A DNA stretch of 62,017 bases. It comes from Candidatus Peribacteraceae bacterium (GTDB lineage: Bacteria > Patescibacteriota > Gracilibacteria > Peribacterales > Peribacteraceae). The notes under the pieces are model-generated. The model did no database searches and had not been told where the DNA came from. It saw nothing but the letters and a program-made list of their open reading frames with translations. The DNA lies in the NCBI GenBank assembly GCA_028703445.1, contig JAQVMW010000010.1, positions 1 through 62,017 of the forward strand, in the 5' to 3' direction. Position 1 is the first letter of the stretch. Every line of letters starts with the position of its first letter. Shown piece by piece: positions 31,145 through 39,144 of this stretch. Both the position numbers and the translations under genes were made by a program.

Positions 31145-32053
31145 CTATAGGTGTTTGATCCGCTCGTTCACCTCCCTGATACACTCCGGCCCCGCCCCGC
31201 AACACCCACCCACCACCGTCGCTCCCGCATCGATGCAAAGCTCTACTCCATCCGCAAACTGCTCCGGAATCATATCGTAGGTTGAGGCTTCGCCGTGCGG
31301 CTGGCCGGCATTGGGCTGCGCGATGATGGGCACCCTCTCTACTGCTGTTTTCATGGCCATGACTACCCACGCCATCTGATACATCAGGAACTTGCTGCAA
31401 TTGGTTCCTACTGAGTCCGCTCCCCCATCCTCAAGCTGCTGCGCGCACTGCGAAAGGCGATCGCCATTCAGCGTCCGAATGCCCTTGTTCATGGTGTAGT
31501 AGGACATCGAAACGATCACGGGCTTGTCGGTCACCTCGCGACAGGCATCGAGGGCGAGCAGCGCCTCGCGCAGGCTCGTCATGGTCTCGATGATCAGGCC
31601 ATCCGTCGCCTCTTCGGCAAGGACCTGCGCCTGCGCCATATACGCTGCCCGTACCGCTCCATCGTTCATCAGAGGATCCATGTCGAACACCCGTCCGGTG
31701 GGTCCCATGCCGCCCAGCACAAAGTGGTCTTTTCCCGCAACCTCCCGCGCCAGCGCAACGCCCACGCGATTCAGGAAATCCAGATCAGGTTTGTCGCGCA
31801 CGGCGGCGTGTGTGAGCCTGTTTAAGAGAAAGGTATTCGTGGTGATGGCCTGCGCCCCCGCCTTCAGGTAGGCATCGTGTATGGCGATCACTTTTCCGGG
31901 ATGCTTCTGATTGACGTCACTTTGTCCCTGCAGGCCATGTTTATCGAGCTCCGTCCCCATGGCGCCGTCGAGGAGGAGGATGCGGCCGGAAGCGAGCGTT
32001 TCGCCTAGATCCATAAAGGGACTGAATCTAGCGACTTTTAGCCTCCCTGTCAT
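31145..32053 (-). CDS. homocysteine S-methyltransferase-like protein
   Basis: A single S-methyl-transferase domain of the MmuM/MetH-N family: DGAMGTELDKHG (about residues 28-39), ITTNTFLLNR, GTNCSK and the zinc-ligand GGCCGAGPECI at the C-terminus, with the expected Cys of GTNC and the CC pair. It transfers a methyl group to homocysteine from S-methylmethionine or, in MetH, via methyl-cobalamin; no cobalamin or folate domains are attached. A start at 32014 (MDLGETL) is also possible. Its 3' end is duplicated at 29830. Confidence 0.85.
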   Translation of the reverse strand: MTGRLKVARFSPFMDLGETLASGRILLLDGAMGTELDKHGLQGQSDVNQKHPGKVIAIHDAYLKAGAQAITTNTFLLNRLTHAAVRDKPDLDFLNRVGVALAREVAGKDHFVLGGMGPTGRVFDMDPLMNDGAVRAAYMAQAQVLAEEATDGLIIETMTSLREALLALDACREVTDKPVIVSMSYYTMNKGIRTLNGDRLSQCAQQLEDGGADSVGTNCSKFLMYQMAWVVMAMKTAVERVPIIAQPNAGQPHGEASTYDMIPEQFADGVELCIDAGATVVGGCCGAGPECIREVNERIKHL

Positions 32054-32078
32054 GAAAAATCAGCTTCGAATACGCGTG

Positions 32079-32181
32079 TCATGGTGAGCCCTGTCTGCCC
32101 GCCGTAGCTCGCAAGCGAAGGCTGGGTCGAACCATGACACTGAGACCGTGTCGTCCCTCGACAGAGCTCGGGATGACACCG
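32079..32181. repeat. dispersed GTCATGGTGAGC-type repeat, copy 3
   Basis: Reads GTCATGGTGAGC, an insert (CTCGCAAGCGAAGG palindrome), GGTCGAACCATGACAC, then GTCCCTCGACAGAGCTCGGGATGAC. Same two half-elements as at 20706, with a longer middle. It lies upstream of the homocysteine methyltransferase-like gene. Confidence 0.75.
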
Positions 32182-32252
32182 ACAGAGATCCTGAGAGACT
32201 CTGAACCGGCTGGCGGCTCCTGCAATTTGCATTCGTGAACAATCGCGGCGAA

Positions 32253-32284
32253 GCGCTGGGTGGCTCTGACGGGCCCCAGCGCTG
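32253..32284. repeat. GC-rich hairpin AGCGCTGGG/CCCAGCGCT
   Basis: Nine perfect base pairs with a 14-nt loop, extended by flanking GCGGC/GCCGC after a small internal loop. No T-tract follows. It may stabilise an mRNA end or be another small palindromic element. Confidence 0.55.
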
Positions 32285-32314
32285 CAGCCGCACCACTGAA
32301 GGGAAAAGAGAGTT

Positions 32315-32348
32315 CGTGAGAGAGAAACCGCTAGGTTTCTCTCTCACG
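32315..32348 (-). terminator. 15-bp perfect hairpin after the gene at 32349
   Basis: CGTGAGAGAGAAACC-GCTA-GGTTTCTCTCTCACG abuts the stop of the minus-strand gene. No strict T-tract follows (AACTCTCTTTT), so 3'-end protection is as likely as termination. Confidence 0.65.
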
Positions 32349-32612
32349 CTATTTCGTCGCCATGTTCCACGCTGTGGCGAAGAGCCAGCCCACGACGTAC
32401 CCGACCACGAACGTCATGATGATGAGGACGATCGCCCGGGTGAAGGAGAAGGCGTCGACCGTGATGCCCGTGGTGAGCATGTGCATGCGGAAGACAAAAT
32501 CCAGGACCGTCTGCGCAAAGCCCGTAAAAACGAGCGCGGCCCAGAGCAGATGAATAAAGCCGAGAAGCCCGCCCAGGGCAAGGCCGGTGGTGTGGGGGGA
32601 GAGATGGTTCAT
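32349..32612 (-). CDS. small two-segment membrane protein (DUF5676-like)
   Basis: 87 aa with hydrophobic segments at about residues 9-36 and 55-82, separated by a short loop. The layout and the terminal GWLFATAWN resemble DUF5676 membrane proteins, but the match is by eye. Divergent from the gene at 32662, with promoters probably sharing the 50-bp gap. Confidence 0.5.
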   Translation of the reverse strand: MNHLSPHTTGLALGGLLGFIHLLWAALVFTGFAQTVLDFVFRMHMLTTGITVDAFSFTRAIVLIIMTFVVGYVVGWLFATAWNMATK

Positions 32613-32661
32613 AGCAACTGCACACTATACTCCTCTTTTCTTTCGCGTATACTTTCGCATC

Positions 32662-33045
32662 ATGGAACTCCAAACCTTCACCATCATCATCGGCCTTTTC
32701 ATTCTTTTGCTTGCTCTTCCGCTCCTTATTTCAGGTGAGAAAACCTTTGCCTTCGTGCAGGAACTTCTGCGCAATGAGTGGCACCTGCGCTGTGTGGGCG
32801 CGGTCATCGTCGTGATCACGGTCCTCACGTTAAAGCAGAATTATTCAATCGGAACGGATGCTGCAGGGCTGATCCGCATCGTGGCGTGGCTCGGGCTCAT
32901 CAAGGGCCTCACCGCTGCGTGGTTCCCGGCGAAGCTTGTCAGCCTGACCAACAAGGTCTTCGACGACGCCGGCACGCGCCCTGTCCTTGCAGTCGTGGCG
33001 ATCGCAATCGGCGCCCTGCTGCTCTACGGGTCAGAGCTGGTGTAA
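32662..33045 (+). CDS. four-segment membrane protein, 127 aa
   Basis: Hydrophobic segments at about residues 5-25, 43-60, 70-90 and 105-122. No catalytic motif and no family recognised. TATACT lies 8 nt before the ATG. The 3' end overlaps the convergent small gene by 22 bases. Confidence 0.6.
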   Translation: MELQTFTIIIGLFILLLALPLLISGEKTFAFVQELLRNEWHLRCVGAVIVVITVLTLKQNYSIGTDAAGLIRIVAWLGLIKGLTAAWFPAKLVSLTNKVFDDAGTRPVLAVVAIAIGALLLYGSELV

Positions 33046-33224
33046 TCAAGCGGTTCGACCTCCATGTTCACCGGAAATCCTCCCGCAAGCACTCTGCGGC
33101 GAATCGTGGTGAGTGCCGCTGCAATGGGGGGATCCTGCCAGCGCGCAGTGTCACGAATGGCTGTAAATGATGCCTCGGCTGCGGTGAAGTAGTGGGCGTA
33201 GGGATCAATCTCTTTGTCAGACAT
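33024..33224 (-). CDS. hypothetical protein, 66 aa
   Basis: Small soluble protein (MSDKEIDPYAHYF start). The start at 33224 is chosen over 33266 because the longer form would overlap the upstream gene and has an unlikely Cys-rich N-terminus. It lies 38 nt after the gene at 33263 on the same strand. No family recognised. Confidence 0.45.
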   Translation of the reverse strand: MSDKEIDPYAHYFTAAEASFTAIRDTARWQDPPIAAALTTIRRRVLAGGFPVNMEVEPLDYTSSDP

Positions 33225-33262
33225 AATGCAGGCAGAGTAGCAGATGTGAAAAATGTTTCTCC

Positions 33263-34348
33263 TCATGCTTCCTTCTTCTTCTTGCCGTTCCCGGCCACAA
33301 ATGCTTTGAGTTCGGCCGCGAGCCAGACCGTCAAAAACTGATTGAAGTGCTCGCCGCCCGCGGGGTCGAAATCGCGCACGCGCTCCGGCAGCAGACGCAT
33401 AGCCTCGCGACGTACGGCGCTCTTGCCGCCACGGAACGAACTGAGGCCATCTGTTTTATCTACGACACCATTTGCGAGAGGATAGTGCTTCTCTACAATT
33501 GCTTTTACCGCCTGGTCGAATTGATCCTGCGCGACGGGAATCTGATACGTAGATTTTGCCCAATCGCAGAAGCGCCGCTTCCGCTCGATTTCCGACTGCC
33601 GTTCCGGCGCCAACGTAGCGACCATAGGGGAAGATTGAGGGGGATCTCGTCGCGGCTTCGGAGTTGCGGAAGGTGCGGGACGGACGGGCTTTGCTGCTGG
33701 CGCGGCTGCGGGGAGGGGCGAAGGCGAATCCGTCGTAACTGCGGGTGAGGCAACGACGGGAGACGACGCGGGAGCCTCTTCCGGCGCAGGCTCCCTGCCG
33801 ATGAAGCTCAAGAGCAATTCTATCGACGTCTGTTTGGGGAGGTCCACTTTCCCCACTGCGAGACAGTGCTGCATGGCGGCAATCACGAGCGGCCGTGCGA
33901 AGGATGGAAAATCCGTGCCATGGCACGAAGGATCGAAGTTCCAGGCGCATGCCATGACTGCGCGAAATCCGGCGGTCCTCACATCATTCAAACAGATGCG
34001 ACGACTGCTCTTTTGAAATATCTTCCTGGCCATATGTTCCATCCACCGTCTATGCATGGTGATGATGTTGCCTTGCACGGCGTACGGGGCGTCGCCGGGG
34101 ATGCCGTGCTCGGCCGCCCACTGCATAAGCGCGATCTCACGCGGGCTTGGGATGCGCGGATGTTCATACTCGTCGAGCTTTGCACGCACCGCCCTGCGCA
34201 AGTGATCCATGCCCAAGAACACTCTGTCGCTCTGGCTCTGCCGCGCCAACTCCTGCATTTCGGACATACATTCGCTGAGCGTCAGGAGAGCCTGATGCCT
34301 CGGGTCCACGGGCTCTTTCGGCGGTGTTGCCGGTTCGCTCTCGACCAT
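33263..34348 (-). CDS. protein with sigma70 region 2-like segment, 361 aa
   Basis: Residues about 105-175 recall sigma70 region 2: a helix RRWMEHMARKIF, then ICLNDVRTAGFRAVMACAWNFDP (compare DLVQEGNLGLLEALEHFDP of the sigma factor at 53106) and FPSFARPLVIAAMQ (compare RFSSYAYFWAERFM). No region 4 helix-turn-helix is seen. Residues 195-265 are Pro/Ala/Ser-rich, and the basic C-terminus ends GKKKKEA. It could be a decayed or repurposed sigma or anti-sigma-like factor. The start at 34348 avoids an unlikely hydrophobic extension. Confidence 0.5.
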   Translation of the reverse strand: MVESEPATPPKEPVDPRHQALLTLSECMSEMQELARQSQSDRVFLGMDHLRRAVRAKLDEYEHPRIPSPREIALMQWAAEHGIPGDAPYAVQGNIITMHRRWMEHMARKIFQKSSRRICLNDVRTAGFRAVMACAWNFDPSCHGTDFPSFARPLVIAAMQHCLAVGKVDLPKQTSIELLLSFIGREPAPEEAPASSPVVASPAVTTDSPSPLPAAAPAAKPVRPAPSATPKPRRDPPQSSPMVATLAPERQSEIERKRRFCDWAKSTYQIPVAQDQFDQAVKAIVEKHYPLANGVVDKTDGLSSFRGGKSAVRREAMRLLPERVRDFDPAGGEHFNQFLTVWLAAELKAFVAGNGKKKKEA

Positions 34349-34575
34349 AGCGGCGCACTCTAGCCCATGTTTCAAATGGGAAGCAAGGCTATTGGAAAGC
34401 CTGATTCCTGCGTACGCATCAATAGGAATAATACCCATTCGATTTTTATCTACTTTGTGCTAGTCTCAGCCACTTTTCCGCTCCTTCACACCACCTCTCG
34501 TAGGGAGTCATCTGGTTCTTTCGTTCAACAAACGGAGGGGCCGGTTCCCCTCCCTACTCTCACAGGAGAACTGAC

Positions 34576-34935
34576 ATGTCCGGACGAGCGCAGACGCTGA
34601 GGTGGGGCGGCATGCCCCACAGCCTCGAGCTACTTGAGAATGAGATCGGTCGTCTTTACATACGGCTTACAGTGTGTAAGCCAAATCGGACGCAGATCCT
34701 GACCGTTGATGATTTTCCTGATGACGTCCATTTGGATGACATTCTCCAGGCATGGGAACGCCAGGGAAACCAATGGCACGATCTCTTCAAGCCGTTCAAC
34801 GACGGCTGTCGATTCTCCGTTGTCCGAGTCATCGACATCGGACGTCACCGATTGCTCTGGCATGTTCTTCATGAGAATAACTGTCCGCAAGATGCGCTTC
34901 AGATTCTGCTGAAGCCGCAGGATGTGGCTCTATGA
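34576..34935 (+). CDS. hypothetical protein, 119 aa, with Shine-Dalgarno
   Basis: AGGAGA lies 6 nt before the ATG, unusual in this window. The protein is soluble, alpha/beta-like, with LEIGRLYIRL, DDILQAWERQ and VVRVIDIGRHRLLWHVL. No family recognised. A 7-bp hairpin GGAGGGG/CCCCTCC (about 34535-34555) sits in the leader upstream of the Shine-Dalgarno. Confidence 0.55.
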   Translation: MSGRAQTLRWGGMPHSLELLENEIGRLYIRLTVCKPNRTQILTVDDFPDDVHLDDILQAWERQGNQWHDLFKPFNDGCRFSVVRVIDIGRHRLLWHVLHENNCPQDALQILLKPQDVAL

Positions 34936-35147
34936 GGGGATACGGGGGTGGCGCACATCAGCTGTGCCATCTCCGTTTCCTATACGTCAGGAACAATGGT
35001 CAAATACTTGAAAATTCACAGAAACGTTTCACAACGCTCCACGCTCTTTCACACTTCCAGCCACTCGTTCCCTGCATTTTTGTGGAGCAATCCACGAAAG
35101 AGCAGAGCGTGAGTGGCCCCTATCCCAAGTCCCCCCAGGAGTACGGC

Positions 35148-35369
35148 ATGAAAAACCTAACCCAGAAGCCGGACCATGTGTTCAAGACACATGAGAGCCT
35201 GCAAGCCATGGATCGGCAGGAACGCCATCGTCTCAAGCGATGGCTCGACGACTGCTTCGCGCAGAAGAAGATTCTGCCCCTTCCGGCCGAAGAACACTTC
35301 GTCCCGACCCCTCCTCCCCCGCCACCGTCGGAACGTCCGAGCAGGTACGGCGGCCACTGGTGGGACTGA
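35148..35369 (+). CDS. small hypothetical protein, 73 aa
   Basis: MKNLTQKPDHVFK start with AGGAG 6 nt upstream. Charged helix (residues 18-40), then a poly-Pro stretch and a C-terminal RYGGHWWD. An ATG at 34932 in the same frame gives a 145-aa form whose extra part looks random. A strong terminator follows at 35382. Confidence 0.5.
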   Translation: MKNLTQKPDHVFKTHESLQAMDRQERHRLKRWLDDCFAQKKILPLPAEEHFVPTPPPPPPSERPSRYGGHWWD

Positions 35370-35381
35370 TAGCCGAACGCT

Positions 35382-35427
35382 CCGCAGGACACCCGAACAC
35401 GATGTTCGGATCCTGCGGGTCATTTTA
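35382..35427. terminator. bidirectional two-stem terminator
   Basis: The outer stem CCGCAGGA (35382-35389) pairs with TCCTGCGG (35411-35418); the inner CCGAACA (35393-35399) pairs with TGTTCGG (35403-35409). GTCATTTTA follows on the plus strand. It lies between convergent genes. Confidence 0.8.
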
Positions 35428-36234
35428 GACGATCGTCTCTTCCGATTCCGACGTGGGTTCGAAAGATTTCACCAGGTCCGTGATGGCGTGCGCCAGATCC
35501 AAAATGCGCTTGGTGCGCGCGGGGAACCACGCTTCCACCCACTCCTGCCGCTGCGCGTACGAGATATCCCCTTCCGTTGGCGTATGAATCGCGCCTTTGG
35601 ATACGAGATTCATGGAAGAGATCGTGCTCACGTCCTCCTCGATTTTGCCCTTCAGGCACACCCCGATCGCCGCACGATGCCCCTTCTCCTCGAGGCTCTT
35701 TCTGGTCACCTCCATGCCGCGGGTGAAGAACAGGTGGATGCAGTCGCACGCGTGGCGCGGGAGCAGGTTTAAGATCGAGAACGCGGTGAACCCCGTGAAG
35801 AGCACGTCATCCACGATGGCGATGGACTTGGACGTCACTGCCTTTTTGATCTGCTCCTCGATCGAAACATCGGTCTTGCTCTTGAGGACGTGGCTGCCAT
35901 CTTCCTGCTCGTAGCGCGTGATATCCAGACGGTGGATAGTGGGGAAACACCCCCAGCGTCTGTTGAGTAACCTCGCCAAAACCTCACCCTTGCGCCCGAA
36001 GCCCAGCGTCACGTCAAATGACCCGGGAGGCGGGAAGAATTGCAGGTAGAGCGAACCCAACTCCTCCTCCAGCGTCCCCATGCGCACATTCTTTTCGGCG
36101 GCGATGTGCGCGATGAAATCCGTCGCCAGCTGGTACTCGTACGAATCAATGCCGAACCGGTGCCGCACGTGCGGGAGCAGGTTCTCGTGGACGTACAGAA
36201 GTTTCGGTGTTGGGATCTTGTACGGGGCTGCCAT
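35425..36234 (-). CDS. PRTase-type (phosphoribosyltransferase) domain protein
   Basis: Residues about 150-165 carry SIAIVDDVLFTGFTAF, a PRPP-binding loop (DDVxxTG). A preceding TLGFGRKGEVLARLL recalls the substrate side of type I PRTases. 269 aa is long for a simple PRTase, with an extra N-terminal helical part (about 1-60). Base specificity is not predictable; a regulatory PRTase-fold role is possible. The start at 36234 (MAAPYKIP) lies 9 nt after TATTCT. Confidence 0.7.
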   Translation of the reverse strand: MAAPYKIPTPKLLYVHENLLPHVRHRFGIDSYEYQLATDFIAHIAAEKNVRMGTLEEELGSLYLQFFPPPGSFDVTLGFGRKGEVLARLLNRRWGCFPTIHRLDITRYEQEDGSHVLKSKTDVSIEEQIKKAVTSKSIAIVDDVLFTGFTAFSILNLLPRHACDCIHLFFTRGMEVTRKSLEEKGHRAAIGVCLKGKIEEDVSTISSMNLVSKGAIHTPTEGDISYAQRQEWVEAWFPARTKRILDLAHAITDLVKSFEPTSESEETIV

Positions 36235-36301
36235 GTCAAAAGGAGAATAGCGCATTCCGGCTTGAGCTGTCTCTCTTCTTACGAACAAGTTCCATCGGTA
36301 T

Positions 36302-37831
36302 TCAGCGCCCAGCTACAGGCGGCCAAAGCGTCCCCTGCCCCGTCACCACGTAGTCGGCGGATACTCCCTCGGGGAGGAAGCGGAAGGACGCGCGCTCATC
36401 CGACGAAAGGTAAATTTGTGCGAGGTGCGACGGGAGCACGTTGTGCCCGGCATAGTCGAATCCCGTGGTCCGGCCGAGCGGCACATCGGTGATCGTGACC
36501 ACGCGCGTGCCCCACGTGTTCCTAAGGAGGGACGTGAGATCCTGCACGTACGCGTCGCGCACGCGGGCAAATCCTTTGGTGTAATCGGAGGCGTACGATT
36601 CGAGCAGAGAGATGCGTTGAAGGTTCCCGAGAAGCACTGCGGCGCCGAAGAGCACCAGGACAGTCGCAAGTCCCACCCGTACCATCGGGCGTCTCTTCGG
36701 CGGACGGACGGAGGTGAGCAGCGTCGTGAGCAGCGCGGCCGCCGGGATCGCCGGAACGTAGAAGTAGCGCGCCCGCGTGACGAACCAATCCGTGGTGAGT
36801 CCCTGCGAGAGATCCGGAAGAATCGGCGGGGCGTACAGGAGCACGGTCCACGCAGCGAAGAGCAGGATGGGCATCCAGCATCCCCGACGCCTGGGGAGCA
36901 GAAGAAGAACGAACAGGAGGCCTAAGGGCACGAGGCGGATCGTGATCGGCATGGCCGCGGCGTGCAGCAAAAGTACGGAGGGATTCGCACCGATGAAATA
37001 CCCCGTCATGGAGTGACCGAATCCCTCGAAGAGGCCGAGGAACAGCCACTGTCCCGCACGGAAAAGGTGTAGAAACGCCGCACGCAATCCCGTTCCGCTC
37101 AGGAAGTACACATTGGAATGCGCGTAGAGAAAATACTGCAAACACACGTAGACCAGGCAGAGCGCAAATAGGGATGCAATCGTCCACGCTGCGCGCTTCG
37201 CCGGCACGCGGATGTGCTTCTCATCGGTGGATTTGAGGAAGAAGTAGAGCAGGACGAGGACGAACGGGAGCTCCATCCCGAGCGCGCTCGAAAAGGGCAT
37301 GCCGATCTGCGCGACCAGTGTTGCCAGCAGGAACCGCCGCTTGCCCGTTCGCAGGTACGAAAAGAACGCGAAGAGGGCGACCAAGAGGAAGAACGCGGCG
37401 AGCATCTTCATCTGTGCGGACATCCACATGGCGGTGCGCCAATGGCTGGCCGAGAGGGCGAAGAAGGCGCCCGTGAGCAGCCCCGACCACTGCGACTTGA
37501 AGAGCCGGCTAAAGAAAACCACGACGAGCGCGGTAGTGAGCAAGTGAAGCAGCAGGGAGACGAAGTGATAGCCCTGCGCTTCCGTGCCGAAGAGGGCGTA
37601 CTCCATCGTCCACAGGAGTTTGGTCACCGGAATCAGGTACTTGCCAGAGCCCGTGAAGAAGAAGCGGGCATCCCACTGCTGGCCAGCGAGTGCGGCGAGC
37701 ACGTGGTAGTCGTCGCTCATGAAAGGATGCGAGAGACTGGGAGCGAAAGCCACGAATATGGCAAACACAAGCAGAGCGCAGGCGAAGACGAACAGACGTT
37801 TTTGCCGGAGGAAAGAGATGTCCCGTTCCAT
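36302..37831 (-). CDS. GT-C-type polytopic membrane protein, 509 aa
   Basis: About ten to eleven membrane segments. The first outer loop after segment 1 has FMSDDYHVLAAL, an acidic pair in the place where PMT/ArnT-like (GT-C) glycosyltransferases keep catalytic acidic residues. The C-terminal 110 residues form a soluble domain. It probably transfers sugars from polyprenyl-phosphate carriers outside the membrane. It lies 67 nt upstream of the PRTase-like gene on the same strand. Confidence 0.65.
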   Translation of the reverse strand: MERDISFLRQKRLFVFACALLVFAIFVAFAPSLSHPFMSDDYHVLAALAGQQWDARFFFTGSGKYLIPVTKLLWTMEYALFGTEAQGYHFVSLLLHLLTTALVVVFFSRLFKSQWSGLLTGAFFALSASHWRTAMWMSAQMKMLAAFFLLVALFAFFSYLRTGKRRFLLATLVAQIGMPFSSALGMELPFVLVLLYFFLKSTDEKHIRVPAKRAAWTIASLFALCLVYVCLQYFLYAHSNVYFLSGTGLRAAFLHLFRAGQWLFLGLFEGFGHSMTGYFIGANPSVLLLHAAAMPITIRLVPLGLLFVLLLLPRRRGCWMPILLFAAWTVLLYAPPILPDLSQGLTTDWFVTRARYFYVPAIPAAALLTTLLTSVRPPKRRPMVRVGLATVLVLFGAAVLLGNLQRISLLESYASDYTKGFARVRDAYVQDLTSLLRNTWGTRVVTITDVPLGRTTGFDYAGHNVLPSHLAQIYLSSDERASFRFLPEGVSADYVVTGQGTLWPPVAGR

Positions 37832-37896
37832 ATCCGGGAGGTCATTGTACAGCACTGCCGCACGTTTTCGCCTCTCCTCGTCTTCCCTTCTGCCTC

Positions 37897-38247
37897 TTAC
37901 GTTACTTCGATGTCGTTCCTGAGCCGCTGCGAAACGTCTCTGAGACCAAAAACGGCGTTCTGTGCTTGTTGTTTCCGATAGAAGATATTGGTTCGCCCCT
38001 GCAGTAGCACCTCCGTACTGGTCACCTTCACTCGAAGGTTGCGTATCGTGTTATCGGTTGCCCTCCGCACCGCACGTTCGATCCGCGCAGCCAAGTTCTC
38101 CAATTCAGCGCTGACTTCGGGTGGTACCTGTTCTCTCGCACGTGCACCCGCTTGTCCCCGAATGCCCGCGACTTGTCGATCCTGCAGAGCGGACGGAGTC
38201 TCTCCTGAAAGATGTTCTGGCGTCCGGGTTTCTTCGTTCTGCGTCAT
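37897..38247 (-). CDS. BON-like small protein, 116 aa
   Basis: The N-terminal half is Gln/Arg/Glu-rich and probably disordered. Residues 50-116 read IERAVRRATDNTIRNLRVKV and VLLQGRTNIFYRKQQAQNAV, the alpha-beta-beta pattern of a BON domain. No signal peptide, so cytoplasmic. Start at 38247 (MTQNEETR) preferred. Confidence 0.5.
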   Translation of the reverse strand: MTQNEETRTPEHLSGETPSALQDRQVAGIRGQAGARAREQVPPEVSAELENLAARIERAVRRATDNTIRNLRVKVTSTEVLLQGRTNIFYRKQQAQNAVFGLRDVSQRLRNDIEVT

Positions 38248-38319
38248 AGTAGGATGATTCCCTGTTCTCCCTGACCAGTCAAGGATACAAACCAGTTTCA
38301 AACAACCATTTCGATTCCT

Positions 38320-38592
38320 TCAGCTTCTTCTCCGCGCCTTCAGCTTTTCGTACCATTCGTAATAGGCATCACCCAAATTCCCCACGAACCGCGCCGTAAC
38401 GCGCAACGAGCGCTTGACCAGCGGAAGGACGCCTTTCTTCGGCATCGCTGGTTCCGGCTGGTCACCCATCTGCTTCAATTTCCGGCTCCCCCACGCGATC
38501 ACCAAGTCCGTGAGGTGCTGTACGGTCGCGAATGTCTGCCCCAGCGCGCGCGCCACGGGCTCTCTGCCGTCGCTCTTCGGACGATGCAGCAT
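38320..38592 (-). CDS. hypothetical basic protein, 90 aa
   Basis: A helical, basic protein (pI clearly high) without motif. It lies 9 nt after the EF-Tu-domain-2-like gene on the same strand and may be co-expressed with it. Confidence 0.45.
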   Translation of the reverse strand: MLHRPKSDGREPVARALGQTFATVQHLTDLVIAWGSRKLKQMGDQPEPAMPKKGVLPLVKRSLRVTARFVGNLGDAYYEWYEKLKARRRS

Positions 38593-38601
38593 GAAAAGGA
38601 T

Positions 38602-39033
38602 TTAAACCGGGAGGATGAGCGTTCCCTCATCGGCCACCTCATCCACCTTCATGCCGACCTCCTGCCCCTTGGCGGCGGAGGTAATAGGCGTGTGGTTGAC
38701 CTGCAGGGATTCCACTTTCTGCTCGAAGATATGATTCCCGTGCTTGAGGCGGATCGTATCGCCCAGACGGATGGTCTCGTTGACCGCGATCACGGCGACG
38801 CCGATGTGATCGTAGTAGTGCGTCACCTTGCCGATCACTTGCTCGGCGATCTTCGCAACGAGCTTCTTCTTGGCCACAGTGATCTTCTTCGTCGCCTTGG
38901 CCTTGGCCTTCTTCACTTTCCTTATCTTCCTTACTTTCTTTACCTTCCCTACCTTCTTTACCTTCTTCACTATTTTCATTTTCCTCTTCGTCACTTTCGT
39001 GGACTTCTTCTTGGTGCGGGATTTCTTGGCCAT
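38602..39033 (-). CDS. translation elongation factor-like protein (EF-Tu domain 2 fold) with Lys-rich head
   Basis: Residues 1-60 are almost all Lys, Val, Arg and Thr, a nucleic-acid-binding tail. Residues 65-143 (IGKVTHYYDHIGVAVI, LGDTIRLKHG, VESLQVNHTPITSAAKGQEVG, EGTLILPV) match the beta-barrel of EF-Tu domain 2 found as a small stand-alone protein in archaea and Patescibacteria, often with peptidase U32. No GTPase domain. Probably RNA- or ribosome-associated. Confidence 0.75.
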   Translation of the reverse strand: MAKKSRTKKKSTKVTKRKMKIVKKVKKVGKVKKVRKIRKVKKAKAKATKKITVAKKKLVAKIAEQVIGKVTHYYDHIGVAVIAVNETIRLGDTIRLKHGNHIFEQKVESLQVNHTPITSAAKGQEVGMKVDEVADEGTLILPV

Positions 39034-39144
39034 GAGAGATGGGGGGGAAAGGACAATCGGATTCTAGCCCTGCCTGCAAGCGGAGCAAACCTTTCATTTT
39101 TTTCGCTACGGTAAGCCAAGAAATGATCTGGTAGAGTATTCGGC

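Noticed and set aside
37214-37981. 255-aa plus-strand ORF
   Set aside because: A shadow of the GT-C-like membrane protein on the other strand; its Glu/Arg-rich composition is what antisense of hydrophobic codons gives.
38880-39010. Low-complexity T/C-rich repeat array
   Set aside because: It is the Lys-rich N-terminal coding region (AAG/AAA codons) of the EF-Tu-domain-2-like protein, not an intergenic element.
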